Positions 23,476 to 31,196 are shown, numbered from the stretch's first letter. The stretch is DNA of 32,250 bases from CAZDYP01 sp964509505 (GCA_964509505.1 CAZDYP010000039.1:1-32250), one strand, 5' to 3'. Program-made: numbers and translations. Notes: generated by a model from the sequence alone, not told the origin.

Positions 23476-24775
23476 CTTGGAGTTGGTGTTTGCGCGCGTG
23501 CAACTTCATGTGACCCTTTTGGATGCCCTCGGTGGCGAGCGCGCGAATCGCCGCGAAGTTTTGCGCGAGACCGACAGCGGCGATGATCCCTGCGAGCTCT
23601 GGCGCTGACTTGACGTTCAAAATTTTCATCGCCGTGCGCGCGCCCGGATGCGCCTTCGTCGTGCCGCCGACGGTGCCAATTGCCATCGGCAACTCAATTT
23701 CACCGACGAGCATCGGAGAAGCGTAATTGGTAATCGAAGAGTGAGGATTGAAGAGTGAGGATTGAAGCTTGGACTGGGACGTTGCGCCATTGCCTCTTAT
23801 CTCCTCTAATTTGCCCTGCCCATTGCCATTGGCATTCGCGCGATAGCCATTGCCAATGCTCCACTTCGTCAGCGAACCATAATGTCCGTTGCGTGTCGCA
23901 TACGCATGTGCGCCTGCTTCAATCGCGCGCCAATCGTTGCCCGTCGCCAACAACACTGCGTCAATGCCGTTCATCACGCCTTTGTTGTGCGTCGTCGCGC
24001 GATAGGGATCGGCATCGGCGAAAGCCCACGCCGCGACGATGCCTGCCGCAACTTCTGCGCCATCAAGCTCTTTGGTCGTCAACGCGCTGAAGGGAATCTG
24101 GCAACGTGCGCCCGCCATACGACGGTCTGAAAAATTCGAGAGGATGCGCAGCAACACGCGCCCGCCCGTCAACGCTTCAATCGTTGGCGCAAGCGCTTCG
24201 GCGCAGGTGTTGACCACATTCGCGCCCATCGCATCGCGCACATCGTAGAGCAAATGCACGATGAGCATGGGACCAATTGCCGTCTGCAAAATGCGCGCCT
24301 CGAGGTCGCACGCTCCGCCGCCGCGCGCGACGATGTTGGGATGGAGCGCGTCGGCTTGCGCCATAAGCTCAGCCTTGTGCGCTAAGACTTTTTCGCGCGC
24401 CATGTCGAGGTCGCCGAGCTCCAACACTTGAATCTGGGCAATCATCACGGGTTCGTCCGCCCAAGTAGTAAAACCGCCGCCCGCCCGCGCCAACTTCGCC
24501 GCGAAAGAACATGCGGCGACGACGGATGGCTCTTCGATGACCATCGGAATCAAATAATCTTTACCGTTGATGCAAAAGTTGGTGGCGATGCCCATAGGCA
24601 AGCTATACACGCCGATGGCGTTTTCCACCAATGAATCTGCCAATTTCAGCGAGAGGCCCCCAGTCTGCAATGTCTGTTGGGCTTCGTCGTTCAAGGTCGC
24701 CCATTCCATAACAATTTGAGTGCGGGCGTCAAGTGGATGCTTATAAAAGCCTTCGAGTCGAGAGGAGTTTGTCAT
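23459..24775 (-). CDS. mvaA: hydroxymethylglutaryl-CoA reductase, class II
   Basis: A 438-residue class II enzyme reducing HMG-CoA to mevalonate with NAD(P)H. Motifs include ENAIGVYSLPMGIATNF, IEEPSVVAA (catalytic Glu81 or Glu82), HNKGVMNG (Lys265), GNDWRA (Asp281) and the C-terminal KGHMKLHAR (His422). From memory the Pseudomonas mevalonii residues are E83, K267, D283 and H381, so spacing is conserved until Asp281 but about 43 residues longer before His422. The extra segment (about 308-352) is Asn/Gly/Ser-rich and encoded partly by a tandem 14-mer repeat. The last residues come from another intergenic-type repeat. The start at 24775 is set by AGAAGG upstream and by family length; the frame is open to 24880. 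It is the first gene of the mevalonate cluster. Confidence 0.93.
   Translation of the reverse strand: MTNSSRLEGFYKHPLDARTQIVMEWATLNDEAQQTLQTGGLSLKLADSLVENAIGVYSLPMGIATNFCINGKDYLIPMVIEEPSVVAACSFAAKLARAGGGFTTWADEPVMIAQIQVLELGDLDMAREKVLAHKAELMAQADALHPNIVARGGGACDLEARILQTAIGPMLIVHLLYDVRDAMGANVVNTCAEALAPTIEALTGGRVLLRILSNFSDRRMAGARCQIPFSALTTKELDGAEVAAGIVAAWAFADADPYRATTHNKGVMNGIDAVLLATGNDWRAIEAGAHAYATRNGHYGSLTKWSIGNGYRANANGNGQGKLEEIRGNGATSQSKLQSSLFNPHSSITNYASPMLVGEIELPMAIGTVGGTTKAHPGARTAMKILNVKSAPELAGIIAAVGLAQNFAAIRALATEGIQKGHMKLHARKHQLQVASHQ
23722..23771 (-). repeat. tandem 14-mer and related words inside the HMG-CoA reductase gene
   Basis: GAAGAGTGAGGATT (plus-strand reading) occurs twice in tandem at 23736-23749 and 23750-23763, flanked by TAATTGGTAATC. 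Because 14 is not a multiple of three, the two copies are translated in different frames (QSSLFN and NPHSSI). This is the kind of word repeat otherwise seen between genes. Confidence 0.75.
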
Positions 24776-24797
24776 AATGACCTTCTGTGAGCGCAAA

Positions 24798-24803
24798 TTT
24801 ATA
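24798..24803 (-). promoter_or_regulatory. possible -10 of the mevalonate cluster
   Basis: TATAAA on the minus strand lies 22 bp before the HMG-CoA reductase ATG. It would give a leader of about 15 nt that just contains AGAAGG. No convincing -35 is seen, so this is tentative. Confidence 0.3.
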
Positions 24804-25121
24804 CGATTCGGAAAATCCTGCGGATTTAGCGGGCTTTCCAGTGTCCAATTTAGCACACAAACACTCTCAAAAACTACCAACTTACTCTCGCAGGCTGTCT
24901 AAAATATGGGCATTAATGCGTAACTCTTAAAATGGTGCATAAGAGGTACAAACCTTACAGGCGCGCTATGCGGAAATCTGTGGAGCGTCAGTTTGAGTTT
25001 TCCACAATCTATCAAGGCTGTGGTTAGATCAGCCGCCAGACCTGCCAGATTTTCCCTAGCCTACCTGCCAGGGTAAGCGAAAACCTGGCAACCCTAGCCA
25101 TACCCAATCAAACGACACAAA
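24804..25121. other. intergenic stretch without a gene
   Basis: No protein-like frame is present. It holds a CTCTTA/TAAGAG hairpin (24923-24928 with 24939-24944) and repeated words such as CCTGCCAG (around 25045 and 25069), with the related CCTGGCA and ACCCTAGCC further on, probably decayed repeats. The part nearest 24804 is upstream of the mevalonate cluster and may contain its control region. Confidence 0.5.
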
Positions 25122-25155
25122 AAACTCCCGCAGGCTCGAAGCTTTGCGGGAGTTT
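25122..25155. terminator. bidirectional Rho-independent terminator
   Basis: An 11-bp stem (AAACTCCCGCA at 25122-25132, TGCGGGAGTTT at 25145-25155) has a 12-nt loop. On the minus strand it is followed by T6, suiting the second S8 protease gene whose stop is about 235 bp upstream. On the plus strand the T run is shorter. Confidence 0.75.
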
Positions 25156-25170
25156 CGTTTGTAACGTAAG

Positions 25171-25330
25171 TTTGGGATAAACCACAGCGAATCTAGTTCG
25201 CGTGCAACACAACGCTAAGCCAACCTCCGTCGGCTGGCACTGAACCCGCGAAGGCGGGTTTTGCGCTGAGTAGGCGCGACAGCGCAGCGGTGCCTGTGGC
25301 ATTTCCAATCGCCCGCAACCTTATCCCGAA
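25171..25330. mobile_element. candidate MITE-like structured element
   Basis: TTTGGGATAA at 25171-25180 and TTATCCCGAA at 25321-25330 form 10-bp terminal inverted repeats with one mismatch, enclosing 140 bp that encode no protein. Inside, several hairpins follow one another: GCGAA/TTCGC, GCCGAC/GTTGGC (wobble on the minus strand), AACCCGC/GCGGGTT with loop GAAG (25243-25260), GCGCTG/CAGCGC and TGCC/GGCA. I could not find a clear target-site duplication. A non-mobile structured RNA read from the minus strand is the alternative. Confidence 0.4.
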
Positions 25331-25390
25331 TTGACGTTTTGTAGCATGGTTGAGGCTGTTGGACTTCTCAAACGAAGCCTGATGGCAGCG

Positions 25391-28207
25391 CTACTGATAA
25401 TGCACGTTTACTGCGATCCAATCCAGCGAGAAGTCGCGCGCGGTGGAGCTGGCGACGCTGATGACGCGCACGCGGAAGTTGGCGTTACTAAAGTTCGCGC
25501 TCGTCCAAGTGCGCCCCCACGTGTCGCTGTTGCCGCCCAGGATATATGTCGCTTCGCTGGTGGTCAGCGTCGGCGTGGATTTTGCCGTCGTCCACGTTGT
25601 GCCGCCATCCCACGACAGCTGCACACACAACTTTGGCGCGTTGGAGGTGCTGTCCACCTTCGCATCCAGCCGCACCTCGATGCCGTTAATCGCAGAAGCG
25701 GAGAAACCGAAGTTGTAATCGCGATAGATGTGCTTGTCTTTGCGATTGCTGGTGCATGAGGTCTGGGTGCCGGTGCCGCTGTTGTTGTCCACTGCGAACA
25801 CGCCATCGTTGGCATGGGCGTTGGCAGGGCTGACCTCGAAGCCGTTGTTGTCGCCCGCGCTGGAGGTCACTGGCGAATTCGCCGTTGGACTTTGGAAGCC
25901 GGTGTTTTGGCTGGCGACTTCGGTCAACGCGCTGGCGCCATCCACGACGAGCGCGAAGGGTTGAGGTCCGTTCGGCACATTGAAGCCCTTCACCTCAATC
26001 GTCCAGTCACCTGCTGTTGCCGATTGCACATAGACGTTCTCGACGTTGTTGCGGCGGTCTGCGCTGCCGCCTGTTGCGCTCCAACCGCTGCTGAAGACGT
26101 TGCCCAGATAGGTCGTGCCGCCCGATGGCGACTTCACCACCACATCGAGGTCGTTCACCAAGTTGATGCTCGCCGATTCGGTCGAAGGATAATCACTCCA
26201 AACCACGGTGACTTTGAGCGCGCTGCCGCCTGCCACCGTCGCGCGATACGTCTTGGTGTTGTTCGTGCCGATGCCTGTAGTGTAATCCACAAATTTGTGG
26301 CTGCCATCGGTGGCGTTAGCCAGATTCACGCGTCCCCAACCTTCGTGGTTGTTTGGAATTGGGAAGTCGTTGTCGTTGATGCCGTCGTTGTTCTCGTCAA
26401 GCATGTCAACGGCAGAGTTGATGAGCGTCGCCTTCACGAGCGCCGCGCTCGCAGAAAGACTGTGCGCTTTCTGATAGTAGTCGCGCACAACCGCCGCGCC
26501 GCCCGCCGCCAGTGGGTTTGACATCGAAGTGCCGCCCATGTATTTGTAGGCGCCGCTAAAGGGCGTGCCCCAACCATCCCATTGGTACACACCCACTTGC
26601 GGATTTACGGGATCGCCATAGCCCTCTTGATATAAGCCGGAGTAACCCGATAAAATCCACGTGCCGGGCGCTACCACATCGGGTTTGATACGATTGTCGT
26701 CGGTCGGACCGCGACTGGAGAAGCTGGCCATTTGGTTAGCATTCCCAGCGGTCACATCGCTGGCAATAGGATTCGCAGGAAAGTCTGCACCCCAACGTTG
26801 TCCGTATGTGCCAAGATAATTGACTTGATTGCCGCCCATGCTGTTGCACGTCTGTCCTGTTTGGTAAGCATCGTGCGAGGTGTAGGTGAGGCTTGTATCG
26901 CATGGGTAGCTGCCACCGCGATCATTCTCGCTCGCGCCGACGGTGATGACGTTTTTCGCCGTCGCAGGCGAGCCAATCGAATCGTTGTCCACGACGCCAT
27001 TCGCGTCCGCATCGGTGCCCTCGTTGCCCGCCGAGAACGTAATCACCATATCCCGATTGTTCCACACGAAGGTGTCTGCATTAACGCTGTCCAGCGTGTA
27101 GTCGCCTGCAACCGCCGCCCCCCACGAGTTGGAATGAATGCGCGCGCCCGCATCGTAGGCTTGCTGGAATAGCTGATTCAAGTCGCTGGGGAGTCCCGTC
27201 AGGTAATAGCCATTGGGATAATACAAGGCGCACAGACCCTTCATCGTGGCCCAGTTTTCGGTGGCTTGGAAGACGAGGCGCGCCGCAGGCGCAGTGCCTT
27301 TGCCTTCGCCGCTCGTACCCCCATCACTCAACACTGAGCCGGCGGTGTGTGTGCCATGCCCGCTGTCCACGTCAATCGCGCCGTCGTTGGTGATCGTCCA
27401 GCAACTATCAGTCACGCCCGGCCAGTTGTAAATGGCGACAATGCGACTCGCGGGGATGTCGGGATGCGCGCCCGCCGCGGTGCCATCACCCAAGCCGGTG
27501 TCGGCGACGGCGACAATTTGCGTCGAGCCGTCGTAACCGTTGGCATTAGCCGTGTTCGCGCCCATGATAGCGCCCGCGCCATACTCATTGTGCTTTTCGC
27601 GGAAGACGAAGTTCTCGACCCACGCCACATCTAACACGCGCGCCAACGCATCCACTTGCGCGCTGTTGGCGGCGACGGTGACGACGTTGCCCTGTCGTCC
27701 CAACACCTGTGCGCCACTGCGCGCCATTTCCGCGGCGGCATTTGCCGCATCTGCGCCGCGCTCGATTTTGACAAGATAGACGCCGACGCCGTTGCGCCGC
27801 AGCGTGTGGCTCAACTTGTAGGCAGGATGATACAAACCGACCCAGCCAACGCTATCGAGCTGCTCGACCTCGCGCGCCTGTGCGGGCGTCATGCGCACTT
27901 TGAAGGCGAAGTCGGGAATGTAGTCCAAAATTTCCGCGCCCGTCGCCGCCACGTCGGCTTTCCACGAGGCGTCTATGGGCCCTTGAAATTGCACGATGAA
28001 GTAGCCGCGTTGGTTTTGCGCGTAGTTGGCGACCATCAACCCTGCGGGAAGGTTGGGCGCTTCGCCGCGTCGTGGCGCAAAGGTCGCGCCGCGCAAGCGA
28101 ATCGCAGGGACGGGACCCTGCTGCAATGGATCCGCGAAGGTGGTGCTCGGAATCAGCAACAACAGGACCGCAGACAGCACGATCGTAACAACTCTGAAAT
28201 ACCGCAT
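25391..28207 (-). CDS. secreted S8 serine protease, KP-43-like
   Basis: A 938-residue secreted protease. Signal peptide at 1-26 (cleavage near TFA-DP). A long N-terminal region (about 55-205) resembles a propeptide with two related halves. The S8 domain (about 225-640) has Asp236 (AVADTGLGDG), His284 (SGHGTHTAG), oxyanion Asn395 (SAGNEG) and Ser561 (GGTSMSNP). Inserts carry calcium-loop-like DADANGVVDND and DENNDGINDND. A jelly-roll domain (about 645-770, KVTVVWSDYP, LVNDLDVVV) follows as in KP-43 proteases, then an extra beta-rich domain (about 785-938) ending VNVHYQ, without the YLPLIVR tail of the giant protein. The strong ribosome site AAGGAG lies in the loop of a hairpin before the ATG at 28207. 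It has its own 251-bp upstream region and a downstream terminator. Confidence 0.92.
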   Translation of the reverse strand: MRYFRVVTIVLSAVLLLLIPSTTFADPLQQGPVPAIRLRGATFAPRRGEAPNLPAGLMVANYAQNQRGYFIVQFQGPIDASWKADVAATGAEILDYIPDFAFKVRMTPAQAREVEQLDSVGWVGLYHPAYKLSHTLRRNGVGVYLVKIERGADAANAAAEMARSGAQVLGRQGNVVTVAANSAQVDALARVLDVAWVENFVFREKHNEYGAGAIMGANTANANGYDGSTQIVAVADTGLGDGTAAGAHPDIPASRIVAIYNWPGVTDSCWTITNDGAIDVDSGHGTHTAGSVLSDGGTSGEGKGTAPAARLVFQATENWATMKGLCALYYPNGYYLTGLPSDLNQLFQQAYDAGARIHSNSWGAAVAGDYTLDSVNADTFVWNNRDMVITFSAGNEGTDADANGVVDNDSIGSPATAKNVITVGASENDRGGSYPCDTSLTYTSHDAYQTGQTCNSMGGNQVNYLGTYGQRWGADFPANPIASDVTAGNANQMASFSSRGPTDDNRIKPDVVAPGTWILSGYSGLYQEGYGDPVNPQVGVYQWDGWGTPFSGAYKYMGGTSMSNPLAAGGAAVVRDYYQKAHSLSASAALVKATLINSAVDMLDENNDGINDNDFPIPNNHEGWGRVNLANATDGSHKFVDYTTGIGTNNTKTYRATVAGGSALKVTVVWSDYPSTESASINLVNDLDVVVKSPSGGTTYLGNVFSSGWSATGGSADRRNNVENVYVQSATAGDWTIEVKGFNVPNGPQPFALVVDGASALTEVASQNTGFQSPTANSPVTSSAGDNNGFEVSPANAHANDGVFAVDNNSGTGTQTSCTSNRKDKHIYRDYNFGFSASAINGIEVRLDAKVDSTSNAPKLCVQLSWDGGTTWTTAKSTPTLTTSEATYILGGNSDTWGRTWTSANFSNANFRVRVISVASSTARDFSLDWIAVNVHYQ

Positions 28208-28209
28208 GG

Positions 28210-28229
28210 CTTAACCCTCCTTGGTTAAG
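28210..28229 (-). promoter_or_regulatory. hairpin presenting the Shine-Dalgarno of the S8 protease gene in its loop
   Basis: In the mRNA a perfect 7-bp stem (CUUAACC/GGUUAAG) has the 6-nt loop AAGGAG, which is the complete ribosome-binding core. The stem ends two bases before the AUG. The arrangement would hold the site accessible, or allow a protein or temperature change to alter initiation. Confidence 0.55.
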
Positions 28230-28270
28230 ATGATTTGAGCTGCAAACTTGGAGATTGTTTTAAAAGCCCA

Positions 28271-28344
28271 CGCGAATAGAATTCGCGGCTATGGAAAATC
28301 AGCGTAGGCTGATTTGGCTATGAGGTGCAGCGATTTCTAATCGC
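28271..28344. repeat. three consecutive small hairpins with shared words
   Basis: CGCGAAT/ATTCGCG around AGA (28271-28287), AAATCAGC/GCTGATTT around GTAG (28296-28315) and GCGATT/AATCGC around TCT (28330-28344) lie in a row. The first two are each followed by GGCTATG. They look like mosaic dispersed repeats in the leader region of the protease gene. Confidence 0.65.
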
Positions 28345-28458
28345 CCATCCATACGCGGGGGGCAAAGTTTGCAGATAGCTCTTCGCGCATCACTGCGCTT
28401 TACTCGGATGAAGCGACGTGAGTATAGCGAAAGTTGAAAGGGGGTGTCAAACGCGTTA

Positions 28459-29352
28459 TCACCTCACCGTCACCAACCACACCCCTACCAGGCACAACAC
28501 CATGCCGACGATGGTTTGCGCGGTCAAGCGTTCTTTGAGGAAGATGACGGAAATAGGCGCAGCGAAGAGCGGCGCCGTCGTCGCCAAGGTCGCCGCAATC
28601 GCTGCGCCGATTTGTTGCACCGCGACGACGTATGTCACGGTACCCAGCCCTGAACCGATGAGGCTGGCGAGCCAGATAACTGCCCACGCGCGTCGCCCAT
28701 AAGCGCGCAACGGCAATGGATTACGCAGCAGCCCACGCGCCGCAAACAACACGGCGGTTGCCAAACTCAACCGAATGAAACTGACGACCAACACATCTGC
28801 GGCTTGCACGCCAATTTTCAAAACACTCGTGGAGAGCGCGAAACAGAGCGCCGTCGCAATGGCAAACAGCAACCCTTTGCGCCGCTCTTTCACGGGCGTG
28901 GCGTGACTGCTGCGTGTGGCGAGCGCAGTGACGATGGTGCCGGCAATCACGACGACGGTGCCCAACACAGTCCACAGCGTGATGGTTTCGCCGAGGAACA
29001 ACCACGCGATGACCAGCACGTATAACGGATAGGTCATCGAGATGGGGAAGGCGATAGAGACGCCAATCAAGTTTGTGCTGCGAAAGAAGAGCGTGTCGCC
29101 CAATACAAACCCAAAGAACAACGACCCAAACAAGGCGAGAAAGTTGACGAGGGTGACTTGTTGAAAGGCTTCCCAACGATCCGTCACGATGATAGCGCTG
29201 ATGAAAAACATGGCGCTGATGGCGCTACGCGTCGCATTCAACGAAATCGCATCAATCCGTGTGGACTGTGAACGCATCAACACCGTCGTCACCGCCCAAC
29301 TGAAGGCGGATAGTAGCGCAGCGATGACACCGAGATTTATCGCTGGTAACAA
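28459..29352 (-). CDS. EamA/DMT family transporter
   Basis: A 297-residue integral membrane protein with about ten helices in two EamA halves (about 8-145 and 160-295). Typical signatures include SAFSWAVTTVLMR near the N-terminus, FLGETITLWTVLG at the end of the first half and FLKERLTAQTIVGM in the second. Such proteins export or exchange small metabolites; the substrate is not predictable. The start is a TTG at 29352: GGGAGG at 29359-29364 lies six bases upstream, and there is no better in-frame ATG. The start overlaps the 3' end of the amidohydrolase gene by 16 bp, so the two are probably translationally coupled. The transporter may move that enzyme's substrate or product, which is inference. 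Confidence 0.9.
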   Translation of the reverse strand: MLPAINLGVIAALLSAFSWAVTTVLMRSQSTRIDAISLNATRSAISAMFFISAIIVTDRWEAFQQVTLVNFLALFGSLFFGFVLGDTLFFRSTNLIGVSIAFPISMTYPLYVLVIAWLFLGETITLWTVLGTVVVIAGTIVTALATRSSHATPVKERRKGLLFAIATALCFALSTSVLKIGVQAADVLVVSFIRLSLATAVLFAARGLLRNPLPLRAYGRRAWAVIWLASLIGSGLGTVTYVVAVQQIGAAIAATLATTAPLFAAPISVIFLKERLTAQTIVGMVLCLVGVWLVTVR

Positions 29353-30986
29353 ACACGGCCTCCCACGACGGTCATGGTCGGCTTCATACCTTTCACATCC
29401 TCCAACGGCATCGTCAATAGGTCCTGCTCCAACACCACGAAGTCCGCATACTTTCCCGCTTCAAGCGAGCCGCGCACCTCTTCTTCAAACGTCACATACG
29501 CCGAGCCGCGTGTGTATGCGCGCAACGCTTCCCACATCGTCAAGTTCTCGCGTTGATCGTACTGTGTGCCAAGCACCGTGTGATGCGCTACGGCCGCATA
29601 GAGTCCGACGAAGGGGTTGTAGTCGGTCACCGCCGAATCGGATGAGCCTGCGAGCGGGATACTGTTCATCAAGTAGGTGCGATAGGGGTTGATGCGTCGC
29701 GCGCGCTCAAGACCAATGGATTTGATGTACGATTCGCCTAAGTTATAGACGAAGGCGGGTTGCACAATCGCAATCGCGCCGCTCTCGCGCATGAGCTGTA
29801 ACGCTTTGCGTGTGGGTAGATAGGCGTGGTGAATGCGATGGCGCGCTTTTGGATTGGGATTGCGCTTTACCGCATCGGCATACGCTTCGGCGGTCAACTC
29901 GATCATGCGGTCGCCGCACGCGTGTGTCTCAATCGCCCAGCCCATATCGTGCGCCCATTGCACGAGCTCGTAAAACAGTTCGAGGTCGAGCGTCGTCTGC
30001 CCATAGTTGTTTGGCTCGTCGAGATACGGCTCGAACATCAACGCCGTGCGGTCGCCCACGCCGCCATCGGGCATGAACTTGATCGCGTCAAGCGTGAGCC
30101 ACTCATCGCCGAAGCCGCTTGTCACGCCCATTTCTTCGATGCGTCGTTTCAGCTGCGGCTCATCCGCCAACGGCGCAATGCCCCAACCCGCGAGACACAT
30201 CCGCACGCGCACCGTCAACGCGCCGCGCTCGCGCGCACGCTGAAACGCGCGAATGTCACGCGGCAACAAACCCGGCTCCACGACGCCAACCAGACCGACT
30301 GCGTTGTAGGCTTTGCACGCCGTCTCAATGCACGCTTGCAATTCGTCGTCGGTGGGCGGCGGCATGGCTTTATCAATCAACGCTTTGGCGCGATCGGTGA
30401 ACAAGCCTGTTGGCTCGCCATGTTCATCACGCACGATTTGACCCAGATAGAGCGCGTCTTTCGACAAGCTCAAGATGCTTGTGTCGGGATAGACCGTCTC
30501 GTGGGTGATGCCCGCGAGTTTGAGCGCGAGCGAGTTGCACACAAGCTTGTTCCACACGCGATACAACACGACGGGATGGTCGGGCGCAACGGCGTCGAGG
30601 TCGTGACGCGTGGGCGAGCGTCCTTCAACGAACAACGATTCATCCCAACCGCGCCCTGTGATCCATTGTCCTTTGGGCGTGCTGGCGACGCGCTCGCGCA
30701 ATTTGTTTTGCACCTCGGCAATGGAGCGCGAGCCAAACAATGGAATCGCGCGCAACACCTTGCCCGTGCTGAGCAGATGATTGTGCGCGTCAATCAAGCC
30801 GGGGATGACGGTCTGACCGTGCAAATCAATCACAGCAGTTTGCGTGCCGCGATGTGCCAGCATATCGTCGTGTGCGCCGACAGCCACGAAACGCCCATCA
30901 CGCACGGCGAAGGCTTGCGCGCGGGAGTTGTGGTCGTCGAGGGTGATGACGTGGGCGTTGGTGTAAATCGTTTGGGCAGAGAGCAT
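29337..30986 (-). CDS. YtcJ-type amidohydrolase (amidohydrolase_3)
   Basis: A 549-residue metal-dependent hydrolase. The metal ligands are visible: DAHNHL (His68, His70), Lys303 in DAIKFMPDGG (probable carboxylated lysine), His355 in ETHACGDR, His386/387 in RHRIHHAYL and Asp450 in GSSDSAV. The family includes N-substituted formamide deformylases and other amide/carbamate hydrolases, so the exact substrate is open. Residues SILSLSKDA (170-178) are encoded by a repeat word also present in the intergenic hairpin at 21234-21258, so they appear to be an insertion. AGGAA lies upstream of the ATG at 30986. A 50-codon remnant ends three bases before the start, and the EamA gene overlaps the end. Confidence 0.9.
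   Translation of the reverse strand: MLSAQTIYTNAHVITLDDHNSRAQAFAVRDGRFVAVGAHDDMLAHRGTQTAVIDLHGQTVIPGLIDAHNHLLSTGKVLRAIPLFGSRSIAEVQNKLRERVASTPKGQWITGRGWDESLFVEGRSPTRHDLDAVAPDHPVVLYRVWNKLVCNSLALKLAGITHETVYPDTSILSLSKDALYLGQIVRDEHGEPTGLFTDRAKALIDKAMPPPTDDELQACIETACKAYNAVGLVGVVEPGLLPRDIRAFQRARERGALTVRVRMCLAGWGIAPLADEPQLKRRIEEMGVTSGFGDEWLTLDAIKFMPDGGVGDRTALMFEPYLDEPNNYGQTTLDLELFYELVQWAHDMGWAIETHACGDRMIELTAEAYADAVKRNPNPKARHRIHHAYLPTRKALQLMRESGAIAIVQPAFVYNLGESYIKSIGLERARRINPYRTYLMNSIPLAGSSDSAVTDYNPFVGLYAAVAHHTVLGTQYDQRENLTMWEALRAYTRGSAYVTFEEEVRGSLEAGKYADFVVLEQDLLTMPLEDVKGMKPTMTVVGGRVCYQR
30462..30478. repeat. CGACAAGCTCARGATGC repeat, coding copy
   Basis: A 17-mer differing at one base from 21242-21258. 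Here it lies within the amidohydrolase gene and, read on the minus strand, encodes part of SILSLSKDA. Confidence 0.7.
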
Positions 30987-30989
30987 GGG

Positions 30990-31142
30990 TTATTCCTGTT
31001 TAGATTCAGCGGCATTAGGTCGTGCGGCAACAGCGCCGCGATGTCCACGTGCCTCGGCGTGCGAGCTGAATGGATACGCGAGGGTGACGCCCTGTTTGAT
31101 GAAGATGGCTTTGAGTTCGTCTAAATGGGAGTCGGTAATCAT
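30990..31142 (-). pseudogene. remnant of an MNT-type nucleotidyltransferase
   Basis: A 50-codon frame starting MITDSHLDELKAIFIKQG. Residues 10-32 (LKAIFIKQGVTLAYPFSSHA and on) resemble the N-terminus of minimal nucleotidyltransferases, which read like GVxLAYLFGSRARG. The essential GS is changed to SS, and the following D-x-D metal site is missing because the sequence diverges into an Ala/Arg-rich tail. It is therefore probably a decayed fragment. It stops three bases before the amidohydrolase start, so its translation could still couple to that gene. No clear ribosome site precedes it. A genuine small leader peptide is the alternative. Confidence 0.5.
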
Positions 31143-31187
31143 GGTCCGACGCGAAACGTGATGCGTAATCGCCTCACCGCCACCGTT

Positions 31188-31196
31188 ATTGTATCA
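31188..31196 (-). promoter_or_regulatory. extended -10 promoter of the amidohydrolase operon
   Basis: TGATACAAT on the minus strand is an extended -10 element about 45 bp before the ATG of the remnant frame. It is back to back with the plus-strand SDR promoter. Confidence 0.45.

Noticed and set aside
24960..25120. Words CCTGCCAG and CCTGGCA considered as a regulatory tandem
   Set aside because: They are imperfect, irregularly spaced and unlinked to a promoter; decayed repeat DNA is simpler.
25331..26521. Plus-strand open frames opposite the second S8 protease
   Set aside because: Translations are non-conserved-looking and Ala/Arg/Val-rich; the minus strand holds a complete catalytic triad.
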